DNA of 64,000 nucleotides from Conchocele bisecta (lineage: Eukaryota; Mollusca; Bivalvia; Lucinida; Thyasiridae), in contig CM055271.1 in the NCBI GenBank assembly GCA_029237695.1, forward strand, positions 35,832,462 to 35,896,461, given 5' to 3'. Every line of letters begins with the position of its first letter. Position 1 is the stretch's first letter. The translations under genes and the position numbers were made by a program. Shown here in pieces: positions 55,035 through 64,000 of the stretch. The notes beneath the pieces were generated by a model. That model was given only the letters and a program-made list of their open reading frames with translations, did no database searches and was not told where the DNA came from.

Positions 55035-55756
55035 TTTTTGTCGCGCCTTCTGCTAAAGACTATAGTCGCCGCTTTTTCCGTCGTCGTCGTCGTCGTCCGA
55101 AATGTCAAAAACGTTGTACAAGCTTCGTCATCATACTATAACTTTCATCTTATTTGACGCATATCTTCAATGTTTGGACACTTGATACATGTAAGCATTT
55201 GGAACACACTAATGGCGCCATTCACATGACCTTGACCTTTTTACATTCAAAATTTTGAAACACTTAGTCATTTTTGTACAAGCTTCTTCATCATGGAATA
55301 ACTTTAATATTACTTGACGGATTTCTACAATAGTTGGACACTTGATACATGTGAGCATTTGGAACACACTCATGCCGCCATTATCATGACCTTGACCTTT
55401 TTCACCTTCATATTTTTGCGGAAACACGTAGCCATTTTTTTCTTCATCATCGTATAACATTAATATTACTTGATGAATTGCTTCAATATTTGGACACTTG
55501 GTACATGTAAGCATTTGGACCACACTCATTCTGCACTTAACATGACCTTGACCATTTTAACCTTCACATGGTTGTGGAAACACTTAGCCATTTGTTTATG
55601 TCAAACAGTTTTGTCAACCGTGACCCTTTTCATATTTTAAACATGCTCTTCTCGACTGTTTTTGTGATGCTAACTTTAGCACATGCCCATGATCATATTA
55701 CGGTCAAATGCCTTGGCAGGCGCGACACCACTTCCGTGGCGGAATTCTTTGTTTTA
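55035..55756 (+). mobile_element. CGTCGT-headed tandem-repeat element (ODAD3 intron)
   Basis: Head TTTTGTCGCGCCTTCTGC, (CGT)n at 55078-55100, three to four ~125-bp units (TTGGACACTTGATACATGT, CATGACCTTGACC), tail GGCAGGCGCGACACCACTTC. Confidence 0.7.
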
Positions 55757-55842
55757 TTATCATTTTTACTTTCTTTTTTTCTAGATCAACCATAGGACAG
55801 CCTCGAGACCATGCTCAAAACGTCTTCCGGACCAGTGCATAC

Positions 55843-55965
55843 CCGTGCATCTTCGCTCGACTTGATGGCTTTCTCGTTCATGCGTCTCAGTTCGGCCAGT
55901 TCCGTCTTGGAGTCTTTGAGGCGTTCTTCCAAAGTGTCTAGGATTGCCGGGTAGTTACGCACGTC
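55843..55965 (-). CDS. ODAD3: ODAD3 exon, coiled coil
   Basis: 41 codons, phase 0 both sides; acceptor AATCACTGTAG, donor GTATGC. It encodes DVRNYPAILDTLEERLKDSK then TELAELRRMNEKAIKSSEDAR, equivalent to the mammalian 'LENRLDSMEAEV...ALNARDIA' region. A tandem-repeat element (55035-55756) occupies much of the downstream intron. Confidence 0.88.
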
Positions 55966-55984
55966 CTACAGTGATTATAGGGTT

Positions 55985-56135
55985 AACTGTATTGTAATTT
56001 TCAAATTAGTGGCGTATATCAGAAAATTATAGGTCGGAAAATCTGTTTTAATCTAGCGTGTCGCCATTTAAACATGTTTTTCGACCTATCATTTTCTGAT
56101 ATACGCTGCAAATATCAAAATTACAATGTGGTTAA
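55985..56135 (+). repeat. palindrome just upstream of an ODAD3 exon
   Basis: GCGTATATCAGAAAATTATA against TATCATTTTCTGATATACGC. It begins 20 bp upstream of the acceptor of the exon at 55843-55965. Confidence 0.7.
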
Positions 56136-56245
56136 CCTATTTCTAATGCACTCCTTTACTACTGGCGTAGGAATACATATTGAAATAATTTGCGAACGTT
56201 CATCAACAATGATATACCTGTAATGTATGACCATCAGCCAATCAG

Positions 56246-56548
56246 TAGCCTATTTCATGACCATTGCAAAGTATACTTTAGTAGCAAAGTATACTTTGAG
56301 GGAGAAATTTTCAATTTTATGATAAATTTATTAATTTTTATTATACTGAATTTATTACATTATCACAGCCAATTTGGCTGTGATAATGTAATAAATTCAG
56401 TATAATAATTCTGCATACTTTTAATCATGAAATATATGCATTTGTTAGTTTTATATGAAATAATGCAGTTCAGGAAAAATAAATGATTACTCCCTCAAAG
56501 TATACTTTGCTAGTAAAGTATACTTTGCAATGTTGATGAAATAGGCTA
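56246..56548 (+). mobile_element. family C MITE, copy 9 (ODAD3 intron)
   Basis: Flank TCAG-TA...TA-CTGA, palindromic target. Confidence 0.85.
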
Positions 56549-56648
56549 CTGATTGCGTGATATTTATAGAGTGCATTAGAAACACAAACATATACCATGT
56601 GTAGATAGTTACATGGGTATGAGCAGCACATTGGGAGAAAAGAGGAAA

Positions 56649-57034
56649 TTACTGTCAGTTCCACGTTTTGCTGCAGACGAACATTTGGCCATTAAACAAA
56701 TTAAACAATATTTAAAAGTAAGTACTTTTTTATCAATAACAAAAAAGTCACACTCCCCCAAAAAAATTGTTTATGAAATTCCATCAAATATTGATTTTAT
56801 TGGGAAAAAACGATTTTCCTATGGGAATTTAACATGGAGTGTCAATTTCCAAAACTTTTCGAAATTTACTCCGAAACCTGGCGAGATAGCTTGAAAACCG
56901 AATTTCATCAAATACATTTTTTTGCTGAGGGTGACTTTTTTGTTATTGATGAAAAAGTACTTTTAAATATTTTTAATATCTAATTTGTTTAATAGCCAAA
57001 AGTTCGTCGGCAGCAAAATGTGGAACAGACAGTG
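56649..57034 (+). mobile_element. family A' element, copy 4 (ODAD3 intron)
   Basis: Shorter, with TACTGTCAGTTCCACG and TGGAACAGACAGTGG tips. Confidence 0.7.
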
Positions 57035-57637
57035 GTCGAAAAATGCACTGGTTTCTCGACGAGATGCCAATCAACACTACTACTTCCGATATTTACTTAC
57101 AATGCTTAATTAAATATTGTTGGGCCATAACTACACTGGTCACAAAAATCATAAGCGCCAGTTCTCCAGTGACATGAACATATAGAGAATAGTAGGTTAG
57201 TGCCGTGAATGGGAAAAAATATCCGGCAAGGCTCAAGAATTTCTTTATTTCTCATCAGAAGTATATGTTGTGACCACTCATTTGAACCGTCTCGCCGAGA
57301 CGGTTCAAATGAGTGGTCACAACATATACTTTGGTTCAGAAATAAGGAAAATAGATAGAGAATAGTAGGTTAGTGACGTGAATGGGAAAAAATATCTGGC
57401 AAGGCTCAGGAAACGGGATGGGCGAGGCTCTGCCGAGCACATCCCAATTCCGTGCCGCGCCAGATATTTTTTTCCCATTCACGGCAATAACCTACTATTC
57501 TATTTATCCCGTCAACACCTACAAATGGCTGTAAAATGCAAAAATAGTATTGACTGGATATCAAAAATGTTTCACGGCACCGTGTTTCACGGCACATACG
57601 CACTGTGTTGACGGGATAAATATACATTGTATGGTAC

Positions 57638-57742
57638 CTCCTGCATTTTGTCCATGATGGCTTCGTATCTCCGTGTAATGTTCCTTGCAGCGCCAAACTT
57701 AATTGACGCCTTGTCCATTTCATTCTGAATTCGTCGGATTTC
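57638..57742 (-). CDS. ODAD3: ODAD3 exon, coiled coil
   Basis: 35 codons, phase 0 both sides; acceptor TTGGTGTTTCAG, donor GTACCA. It contains FGAARNITRRYEAIMDKMQE, matching the family's 'AEHITSVYLQLKAYL' segment. Palindromic repeats lie close on the low-coordinate side (57186-57625). Confidence 0.88.
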
Positions 57743-58029
57743 CTGAAACACCAACGGTGGCCATAATTACACAACCGCCTGCGTTAATCTTGCCCAGATA
57801 ATCAACGTTTCTGCTGGCAACGCCAATTTCCAATAACTCAATTTGATTGACTTAGCCTGAGCTGTAGCAAAGCTCAGGCTCAGTCAATCAAGCTTTTTAT
57901 GACCACTAGAACACAAATATTGGTGTTTCTCATATTGGGTTAAGTAGGATGAAGTTTGACTATGCTAAGACCAGTCTTATAAATAGGTTACCAATTTGGA
58001 AAATCACAAGTACCAGTAGCAGAGTTCTG

Positions 58030-58332
58030 TAGCCTATTTCATCAACATTGCAAAGTATACTTTAGTAGCAAAGTATACTTTGAGGGAGAAATTTTCAATT
58101 TTATGATAAATTTATTAATTTTTATTATACTGAATTTATTACATTATCACAGCCAATTTGGCTGTGATAATGTAATAAATTCAGTATAATAATTCTGCAT
58201 ATTTTTAATCATGAAATATATGCATTTGTTAGTTCTATATGAAATAATGCATTTCAGGAAAAATAAATGATTACTCCCTCAAAGTATACTTTGCTAGTAA
58301 AGTATACTTTGCAATGTTGATGAAATAGGCTA
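58030..58332 (+). mobile_element. family C MITE, copy 10 (ODAD3 intron)
   Basis: Flank TCTG-TA...TA-CTGG. Nearly identical to copy 9, including GTTAGTAAAG-side variants, so the two are recent sisters. Confidence 0.85.
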
Positions 58333-58348
58333 CTGGGGTCATTCTTAC

Positions 58349-58628
58349 GGAGCCCCGCAGGGGACGTAGAATTCCCACTAAATAACAATTCGTTCCCTCA
58401 ATTTAACAATTCATTCCCACGAATTAACAATTCGTTCCCACGAACTAACAATTTGTGGGAATGAATTGTTATATCGTTGGAGCGAATTGTTAATTCGAGG
58501 GAACGAATTGTTCAATTGAGGCAACGAATTGTCATTTCGTGGGAATAAATTGTCAATTCGAGGAAACAAATTGTTATATTGTGGGAACTAATTAATAAAA
58601 AAAAATCCATGTCCCTTATGGGACTCCA
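58349..58628 (+). mobile_element. foldback P, copy 2 (ODAD3 intron)
   Basis: Starts 17 bp after family C copy 10. Same subrepeat logic with fewer units. Confidence 0.75.
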
Positions 58629-58675
58629 TACATTCTTGATGTTAAGAGTTTTATTTGCTGAATTTGTCAGTTTGA

Positions 58676-58878
58676 CTTCTATGGAACGCCAAATGTACAT
58701 AAACTCAAATAAATAGCTCTAAATAATTATAGCTAGCATTATATATTTAGAGCTAGCTCCAAATCATTTGAAGAGCTCACTAAATCATTTTCAGCTAGCT
58801 CTAAATATTTAATCCTTGCTCGTATTATTTACAGGTAGAATTAATTATTTGAGTTTATGTAGATTTGGTGTTCCATAG
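58676..58878 (+). repeat. foldback rich in AGCTCTAAAT
   Basis: Arms TTCTATGGAACGCCAAATGT and inverse; the interior reuses TAGCTAGCTCTAAAT in loose direct and inverted copies. Confidence 0.65.
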
Positions 58879-58947
58879 ACATCATGTGATGTCAAACCAT
58901 GTTGTACTTCAGTTTCTAAAACAGTTCGGCAACTTATATACAAGTCT

Positions 58948-59192
58948 GGGGGCCGTTTCACTAAACTTTGTACGACTAAAATGTTCGTAAGTGCAAAATT
59001 AGGATCGTCTGTAAATTTCGTATTAACAATGTTTTTTTGTAAACAATTATTGGATTTACATTTATTGAGCATAGGCTGCATATGCAGCCTATGCTCAATA
59101 AATGTAAATCCATCAATTGAAATTTCCAGATGATCCTAAATTTTCACTTACAAACATTTTAGTCGTACGAAGTTCAGTGAAACGGGCCCCTG
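58948..59192 (+). mobile_element. family B MITE, copy 10 (ODAD3 intron)
   Basis: Complete; its end lies 20 bp from the donor of the exon at 59213-59377. Confidence 0.85.
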
Positions 59193-59212
59193 GTCTATAT
59201 TGTATACAATAC

Positions 59213-59377
59213 CGATTCGCGTTGTTCGTCGTAGTCGGTGGTGTTGATGACTCGCTTCTGTTCTAGTTCATTCTCCAAATCCTCCAGCTTCTGTTCCCGG
59301 GACTGGCGCTCGTGGCGCACCTCGTTCAGGCGGTTACTTTGTTCACAAACCTTCACGTCCATCACTATTACCGCTTT
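59213..59377 (-). CDS. ODAD3: ODAD3 exon, coiled coil
   Basis: 55 codons, phase 0; acceptor ATCTCTCCAACAG, donor GTATTG. Long charged helix including NEVRHERQSREQKLEDLENE, a continuous coiled coil in the first third of the protein. A MITE (59432-59812) begins 55 bp upstream of the acceptor, and another (58948-59192) ends 20 bp past the donor. Confidence 0.87.
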
Positions 59378-59431
59378 CTGTTGGAGAGATACAAGACATT
59401 TTAAGGCTGCAAATGTATTTGTGATACTAAA

Positions 59432-59812
59432 AGAGCTCCAGGTTATCTGCGTATTTGCTTAAATACCCAATTAAAATTGCCAAAAACCAAATTGAAATTA
59501 GAAGTAGTGAGTATCAAAAAGCAATAAAGATTTTGTGGTACCTTTATCATGCTGCAGAAAGCAATAAACAGACCACAAATATAGAATATTTTTCTTGCTT
59601 TCCATGAAAACACATCTTGGTATTTCATTAGAACTTCTAATGAAATGTCAAGACATGTTTTCATTTCGAAGCAAACTATTCAATTAGTTCGGTCTGTTGA
59701 TGTGAAAACAGTAGTCATTTTATATTACCCAATTAAAATTTTGAAATACCCAATTGCTTCAGAAATGATGGAGTGACAATACTCGATTACTAATTCCTTA
59801 TCTGGAGCCCTG
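59432..59812 (+). mobile_element. CAGGGCTCC family copy in ODAD3 intron
   Basis: Left tip eroded (AGAGCTCCAGGTTATC); right tip TTATCTGGAGCCCTG. Confidence 0.7.
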
Positions 59813-59959
59813 TATTAATTGCAAACAAGTTTGCTGATTTCATAAGAAGCGAGGCTATGCCGATCTCATTTACATATTTATTACATAGTCATAATACAGT
59901 GTGTCACATACAGTGTGTTATTACAATGTGAAATCATTTTTTTATGCAATAACATATAA

Positions 59960-60200
59960 TATTGAGATTGCAGTCTCGTCGGACTGGAAACCGGAAGTGG
60001 GCGGACCGAATATCCGACTATTGATTGCTGAGGGGGGCATATAGAGGATATTCCATCGTACATTTTGAATAGCGGGAAATAATACACGAGTGTACGTCGG
60101 CTTCCGCGTAAGCAACAAGTGAGCGTAGCGAACGAGTTGCTTGCACGCACGCCGACGGACACGAATGTATTATTTCCGCTATTATTTCCACGGCGGATAT
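59960..60200 (+). repeat. foldback remnant with GAGCGTAGCGAACGAG core
   Basis: Arms AGCGGGAAATAATACACGAG and ATGTATTATTTCCGCTAT. No target duplication. Confidence 0.55.
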
Positions 60201-61014
60201 ATATGCACATTTAGTCTATTTTTTGAGATTATAATCAATTAATTGTGATGTGCGCATGAATAGTGATACAATGACGTGTTTTCCCGCGTTTTGACGTTAC
60301 GTTGTGTAAACTTTTTGAAATCCAAATTACGCAGCTGTTTCTATGAACCAGATATATTTGAGTACATGTTTGGAATGTGTTCAATCACATTAACATTCTA
60401 GATTAGTCGAGACTCTTTCCAAATTTTCAAATAACTTTATTTTTGACTATAAATAAAAATTAAACATTTTGCATGGTAGCTCGTGGTTTCCAAGAAAACA
60501 GGCGCGCAATTACGGGTGTTCTCTTTCACGGTGTATTATTTGTAAGGAGTTGATTACGTGTTTTCTCTCACAGCGAAACCCGTGCAAATAATTTGCAAGA
60601 GTGTAATAAATAGTGTTACCGGCGTCCGTAACCTTAACGCTCCAATAAATGTCTTATAATAAGTTCTGTTCCCTTTTTCTGTATATTGTAGTATTGCAGA
60701 GCTACTTCCCGCAACTACCATGGTGTTACAGCTTCTCTATTATAATTAAATAATGTCCTTGGCGCACTTCTCTTATTTGAACAAGTGATACAATTTAGAT
60801 ATTTCCTTTTCATATATAGTACTTTAATAGCCTAGGGAATTTCAAACAGTAATTTATTCTAGAGAAAATGTATGGATGTGAATGGGTTTGCACCACCATC
60901 GTATAGTTGCCTCTGGATGATGATTGAGAAAATATGCAACTTTCAGTCTCTAGTTCCGCAAGTGATCAGTTTTTGTGGAGATATCATATTTCGGTACTTT
61001 CAGTACTTTTATTT
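60201..61014 (+). other. ODAD3 intron stretches with nothing recognised
   Basis: This stretch, plus 47540-48080, 48780-49110, 53190-53700 and 62400-62680, shows no exon and no repeat shared within the window. 47905-47990 has a loose ATTTATCAGAGCTCT repetition. Confidence 0.5.
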
Positions 61015-61094
61015 TACTTAGTCTCGTACGAGACCAAGTGGTAATGGGATTTATTGTGTGTGCCACAGGTCCGAGTCTTCCACGTGTGGTCTAC

Positions 61095-61172
61095 CTCGGC
61101 GGTGTATCTCTGCATGGATAGGAGCTCCTCCCGGCGGTGGTGGAACACGGTGCGGATCACCTTCTCATCCCC
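61095..61172 (-). CDS. ODAD3: ODAD3 exon, GDEKVI motif
   Basis: 26 codons, phase 0; acceptor ATATATGTTTCAG, donor GTAGAC. It begins GDEKVIRTVFHHRREELL, a clear match to the 'GDEKVVQAVIREW' hallmark of CCDC151. An arm of a foldback element starts at about the seventh base of the downstream intron, so almost all intronic donor context beyond GTAGAC is transposon-derived. Confidence 0.93.
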
Positions 61173-61256
61173 CTGAAACATATATGAGACGCGCCATGCG
61201 ATTTTGTTCAATTGAGACACGCCATGTGCTTTTGTACATAAGAACCACAGACATAA

Positions 61257-62240
61257 TAATTCCAGCACAAAAATATTTACGCAATTCTCTAACATTTGAT
61301 TGGCCCGTAGCAAGTCTCTGTCCAAAATTTATATCCCAGTAAACTCCCATGCCGAACTACTTTCCGTAACCGTCAGGCGCAGTTAAAATAATTCTTAAGA
61401 AAACGGAAAATAAACACATTTTCTTGATTAATTTATTTCAAATGCTGGAATTATAAGGAATGAATGGCCTTTTTGTGGAATTTATCGGGGATATAAACTT
61501 GGAAAAGTCGCGGGAATACTGGACGAGGCCTTAAACAATTACAATTTTCGACTTTTCCAAGCTTATACCCCGATAAATTCCACAAAAAGGCCATTCATTC
61601 CTATAATAGCCAACAGGATGGTCTGATTTGTGGACGTTTAATATCTGCAGCCCCGCCCCGATCACCAGTATTTACTAACTTCCGCGTCTGTGGATGTGTT
61701 TCTAATTCCTCGGGTATGCCACCGCCCTCTACTTGCGGGAAGGAACTCTGCAGAATACTCCCGTATCGTCGGAGTTACTTCCCGCAACTAGCCGCCCCCA
61801 GCCCACGGACAATGCAATTGGAATCAAATTCGGGCGTGTTACGCGCCAAAGCTTAAACGTCTGTTGGTGACCAATGACATCGTGTTCCTTTGTCTCAGTC
61901 GACAGCCCAAATATATACCTACCCACAGGTGAGAGACTATACGAATATAATTCCAGCACAAAAATATTTACACAATTCCCTAACATTTGATTGGTCAGTA
62001 GCAAGTCTCTGTCCAGAATTTATATCCCAGTAAACTCCATGCCGAACTACTTTCCGTAACGGTCAGGCGCAGTTAAAATAATTCTTAAGAAAACGGAAAA
62101 TAAACACATTTTCTTTATGAATTTATTTAAAATGCTGGAATTATAAGGAAGGAAGGCCTCGTCCAGTATTCCCGCGACTTTTCCAAGTTTATATCCCCGA
62201 TAAATTCAACAAAAAGGCCATTCATTCCTATAATGAATGC
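61257..62240 (+). mobile_element. two element J copies in an ODAD3 intron
   Basis: Copies at about 61257-61610 and 61940-62240 share AATTCCAGCACAAAAATATT starts and CATTCATTCCTATAAT ends. Their apices differ by deletion. Confidence 0.65.
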
Positions 62241-62684
62241 CGTAAACAACGGCAAACCAAGCCAGTAAAAGTTGACTCGGGCCAGTAGAAATCACCAGCG
62301 TATGGAGCCCCACAGTGGATGTAGAATTCTTTTTTATTAATTCGTTCCCACGAAATAACAATTCGTTCCTACGAAATTACTATTATGGAGCCCAAAAGTT
62401 GTATCTATTCTGGAGCCTAAAACTGCCATTCTGTAACCACATTTCAAATATAAAATTTATGTAAAAAAAGTGATTTTGTCAAATAATTGATTTAGACTAG
62501 TTTTGCGCCAAGCCCTCGATATATGCTGTCTTATTGAATATGTTGTCTTATTGTTTTTGTGGTCAGTACCAACAGTGCACTCCGAGCTTTTCTTATGTGA
62601 CTGATATACTATTACTTAAAACAAGTTCTTAAATATCACACAAAAACAATTTTTTTTTTATAAATGTTATTTTGTTTCGGTCTG

Positions 62685-62986
62685 TAGCCTATTTCACCAA
62701 CATTGCAAAGTATACTTTTCTAGCAAAGTATACTTTGAGGGAGAAATTTTCAATTTTAGGATAAATTTATTAATTTTTATTATACTGAATTTATTACATT
62801 ATCACAGCCATTATGGCTGTGATAATGTAATAAATTCAGTATAATAATTCTACATACTTTTAATCATCAATATATTCAGTCGTTAGTTCTATATGAAATA
62901 ATGCTTTTCGGAAAAAATAAATGATTTCTCCCTCAAAGTATACTTTACTAGAAAAGTATACTTTGCAATTTTGATGAAATCGGCTA
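62685..62986 (+). mobile_element. family C MITE, copy 11 (ODAD3 intron)
   Basis: Flank TCTG-TA...TA-CTGG. Confidence 0.85.
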
Positions 62987-63143
62987 CTGGTAAATTTTTG
63001 TCCGGTCTGGTAAAAATTTCAAGTTTACCAGACTCAAAGTCCTGTAAAATGTTGGCAATTTTCACCTGTGCATGTACCTACGTAGCTACAAGAGTTGCCT
63101 CCTTGTGGAGAGATAGCGTAGCAATTTTGTTTCTAGTACCTAC

Positions 63144-63265
63144 CGTTATGCACTGAGAGACTTCCACCCGACGTTTCTTGTTATCCGTTCTCATCTTTGA
63201 GATTAGTTCATCAAACTTCAATTTCTTCACCTCGGAACTTTCATAAAATGCGTTGGCATCACGTT
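63144..63265 (-). CDS. ODAD3: ODAD3 exon, most N-terminal in window (partial gene)
   Basis: Two bases of a split codon (xAA), then 40 codons; acceptor CCACATTTCAG, donor GTAGGT. It encodes RDANAFYESSEVKKLKFDEL, matching 'EGDRKAFFESSQ...' near the start of the first ODAD3 coiled coil. The gene is incomplete: roughly the first 70-90 residues must be encoded by exons beyond position 64000, since 63266-64000 holds only repeats. Confidence 0.9.
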
Positions 63266-63439
63266 CTGAAATGTGGCTGTGACTGGAGAAGTGGGGTTTA
63301 TGGGTTTTGGCGATGAGTGTAGATCCAGATCAGCCTGTGCATCCGCAGTCTGATCGGGATCTGCACTGTTCGCCATTCCATCAGTGAAACACCCGTCATG
63401 CATCAAACAAGCAATATAGACAATTGTAAAATATAAACT

Positions 63440-63586
63440 GGCTAATCAATATTGGACCAAATTTCTCAAAATAAAAAGACGGCTCATTCTTAAATTGTAA
63501 TACAAAATAATATTATAAAAAAATATTGTTTTTGCATTGTGGATATAGCGTTAAAATTTGGGCAGATTTCGTGAAACAGACAGTAG
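63440..63586 (+). mobile_element. family A element, half copy
   Basis: Only the right arm, ending AACAGACAGTAG. Confidence 0.7.
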
Positions 63587-64000
63587 GGCTGTCCCCCTTG
63601 ATTTAGCAAACCAGTATAAACCAGGTGTATGATCACGTGGTTACAACAACAACAACAAGTACTGAAACTTCCAGAAGCCCTCCGATTCTGTACGTATTAT
63701 TTTATTTGTGTCCTTATTATGTAACGGATTTTGATGAAATATGGTGCATCAAATGCGTCTTGTTAATCTGCATTTGGTGGTCTCGGTACTTTGGCCCAAA
63801 CTTCTGTCGTTATTGCGAAGAATCTATTTCCGTTGTCTTCGCAAAAACGACATAAGTATGTGCCGAACTCCCGGGACCACCGAATGCAGCTCACGAAGAC
63901 GCGTTTGCTGTTCTATATTTCATGAAAATCCGTTGCCTATTAAGGAATATATCAAATAATAGTTACTTTGGAGTGGGCGCGCTTTCAACACTTTCAACCA

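Noticed and set aside
63266..64000. Search for the N-terminal ODAD3 exon
   Set aside because: Only repeats R, A and O occur here; no exon with the required one-base phase was seen.

Overview
The window looks like nuclear DNA of an invertebrate animal, most likely a bivalve mollusc. Two conserved animal genes are broken into small exons with GT-AG introns and buried in AT-rich, repeat-packed sequence. The repeats have bivalve character: palindromic MITEs, SINEs with (CACT)n or (CAAA)n tails, and microsatellite-headed tandem-repeat elements like the 'pearl' elements of oysters and clams. Several motifs feel dreissenid, but that is only an impression. No rRNA gene, CRISPR array or prokaryotic gene organisation is present.

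Layout. (1) 1-10.7 kb, plus strand: the last three exons of ATF6, the ER-stress sensor and transcription factor. They encode the end of the luminal domain, with its stop codon at 10702-10704. Its introns hold a miniature LTR retrotransposon whose LTRs each contain a tRNA-like sequence (4510-4975) and a three-deep nest of tandem-repeat elements (5.6-9.6 kb). A SINE sits in its 3' UTR. (2) 11-40 kb: about 30 kb between two genes that converge tail to tail. It holds SINEs, nested foldback elements, a 1.2 kb giant inverted repeat, a 500-N assembly gap, and a 4.5 kb transposon (32803-37290). That transposon has ~915 bp terminal inverted repeats and one decayed multi-exon gene for a FEN1/PIN-like nuclease. 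(3) 40.5-63.3 kb, minus strand: twelve exons of ODAD3 (CCDC151), the coiled-coil subunit of the outer-dynein-arm docking complex. They run from the C-terminal stop (40476) to an internal exon (63265); the N-terminal exons lie beyond the window. The introns are again filled with MITEs, often within 20 bp of a splice site.

The exons can be trusted because splice phases agree at every joint and the joined peptides read through without stops (about 118 aa for ATF6, 509 aa for ODAD3). Family assignments rest on recognition of conserved motifs from memory, not on a database search. Repeat families were defined by comparing copies inside the window, and their target-site duplications were read directly. 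The two observations most worth following are the tRNA-bearing TRIM element and the FEN1-like-nuclease TIR transposon.
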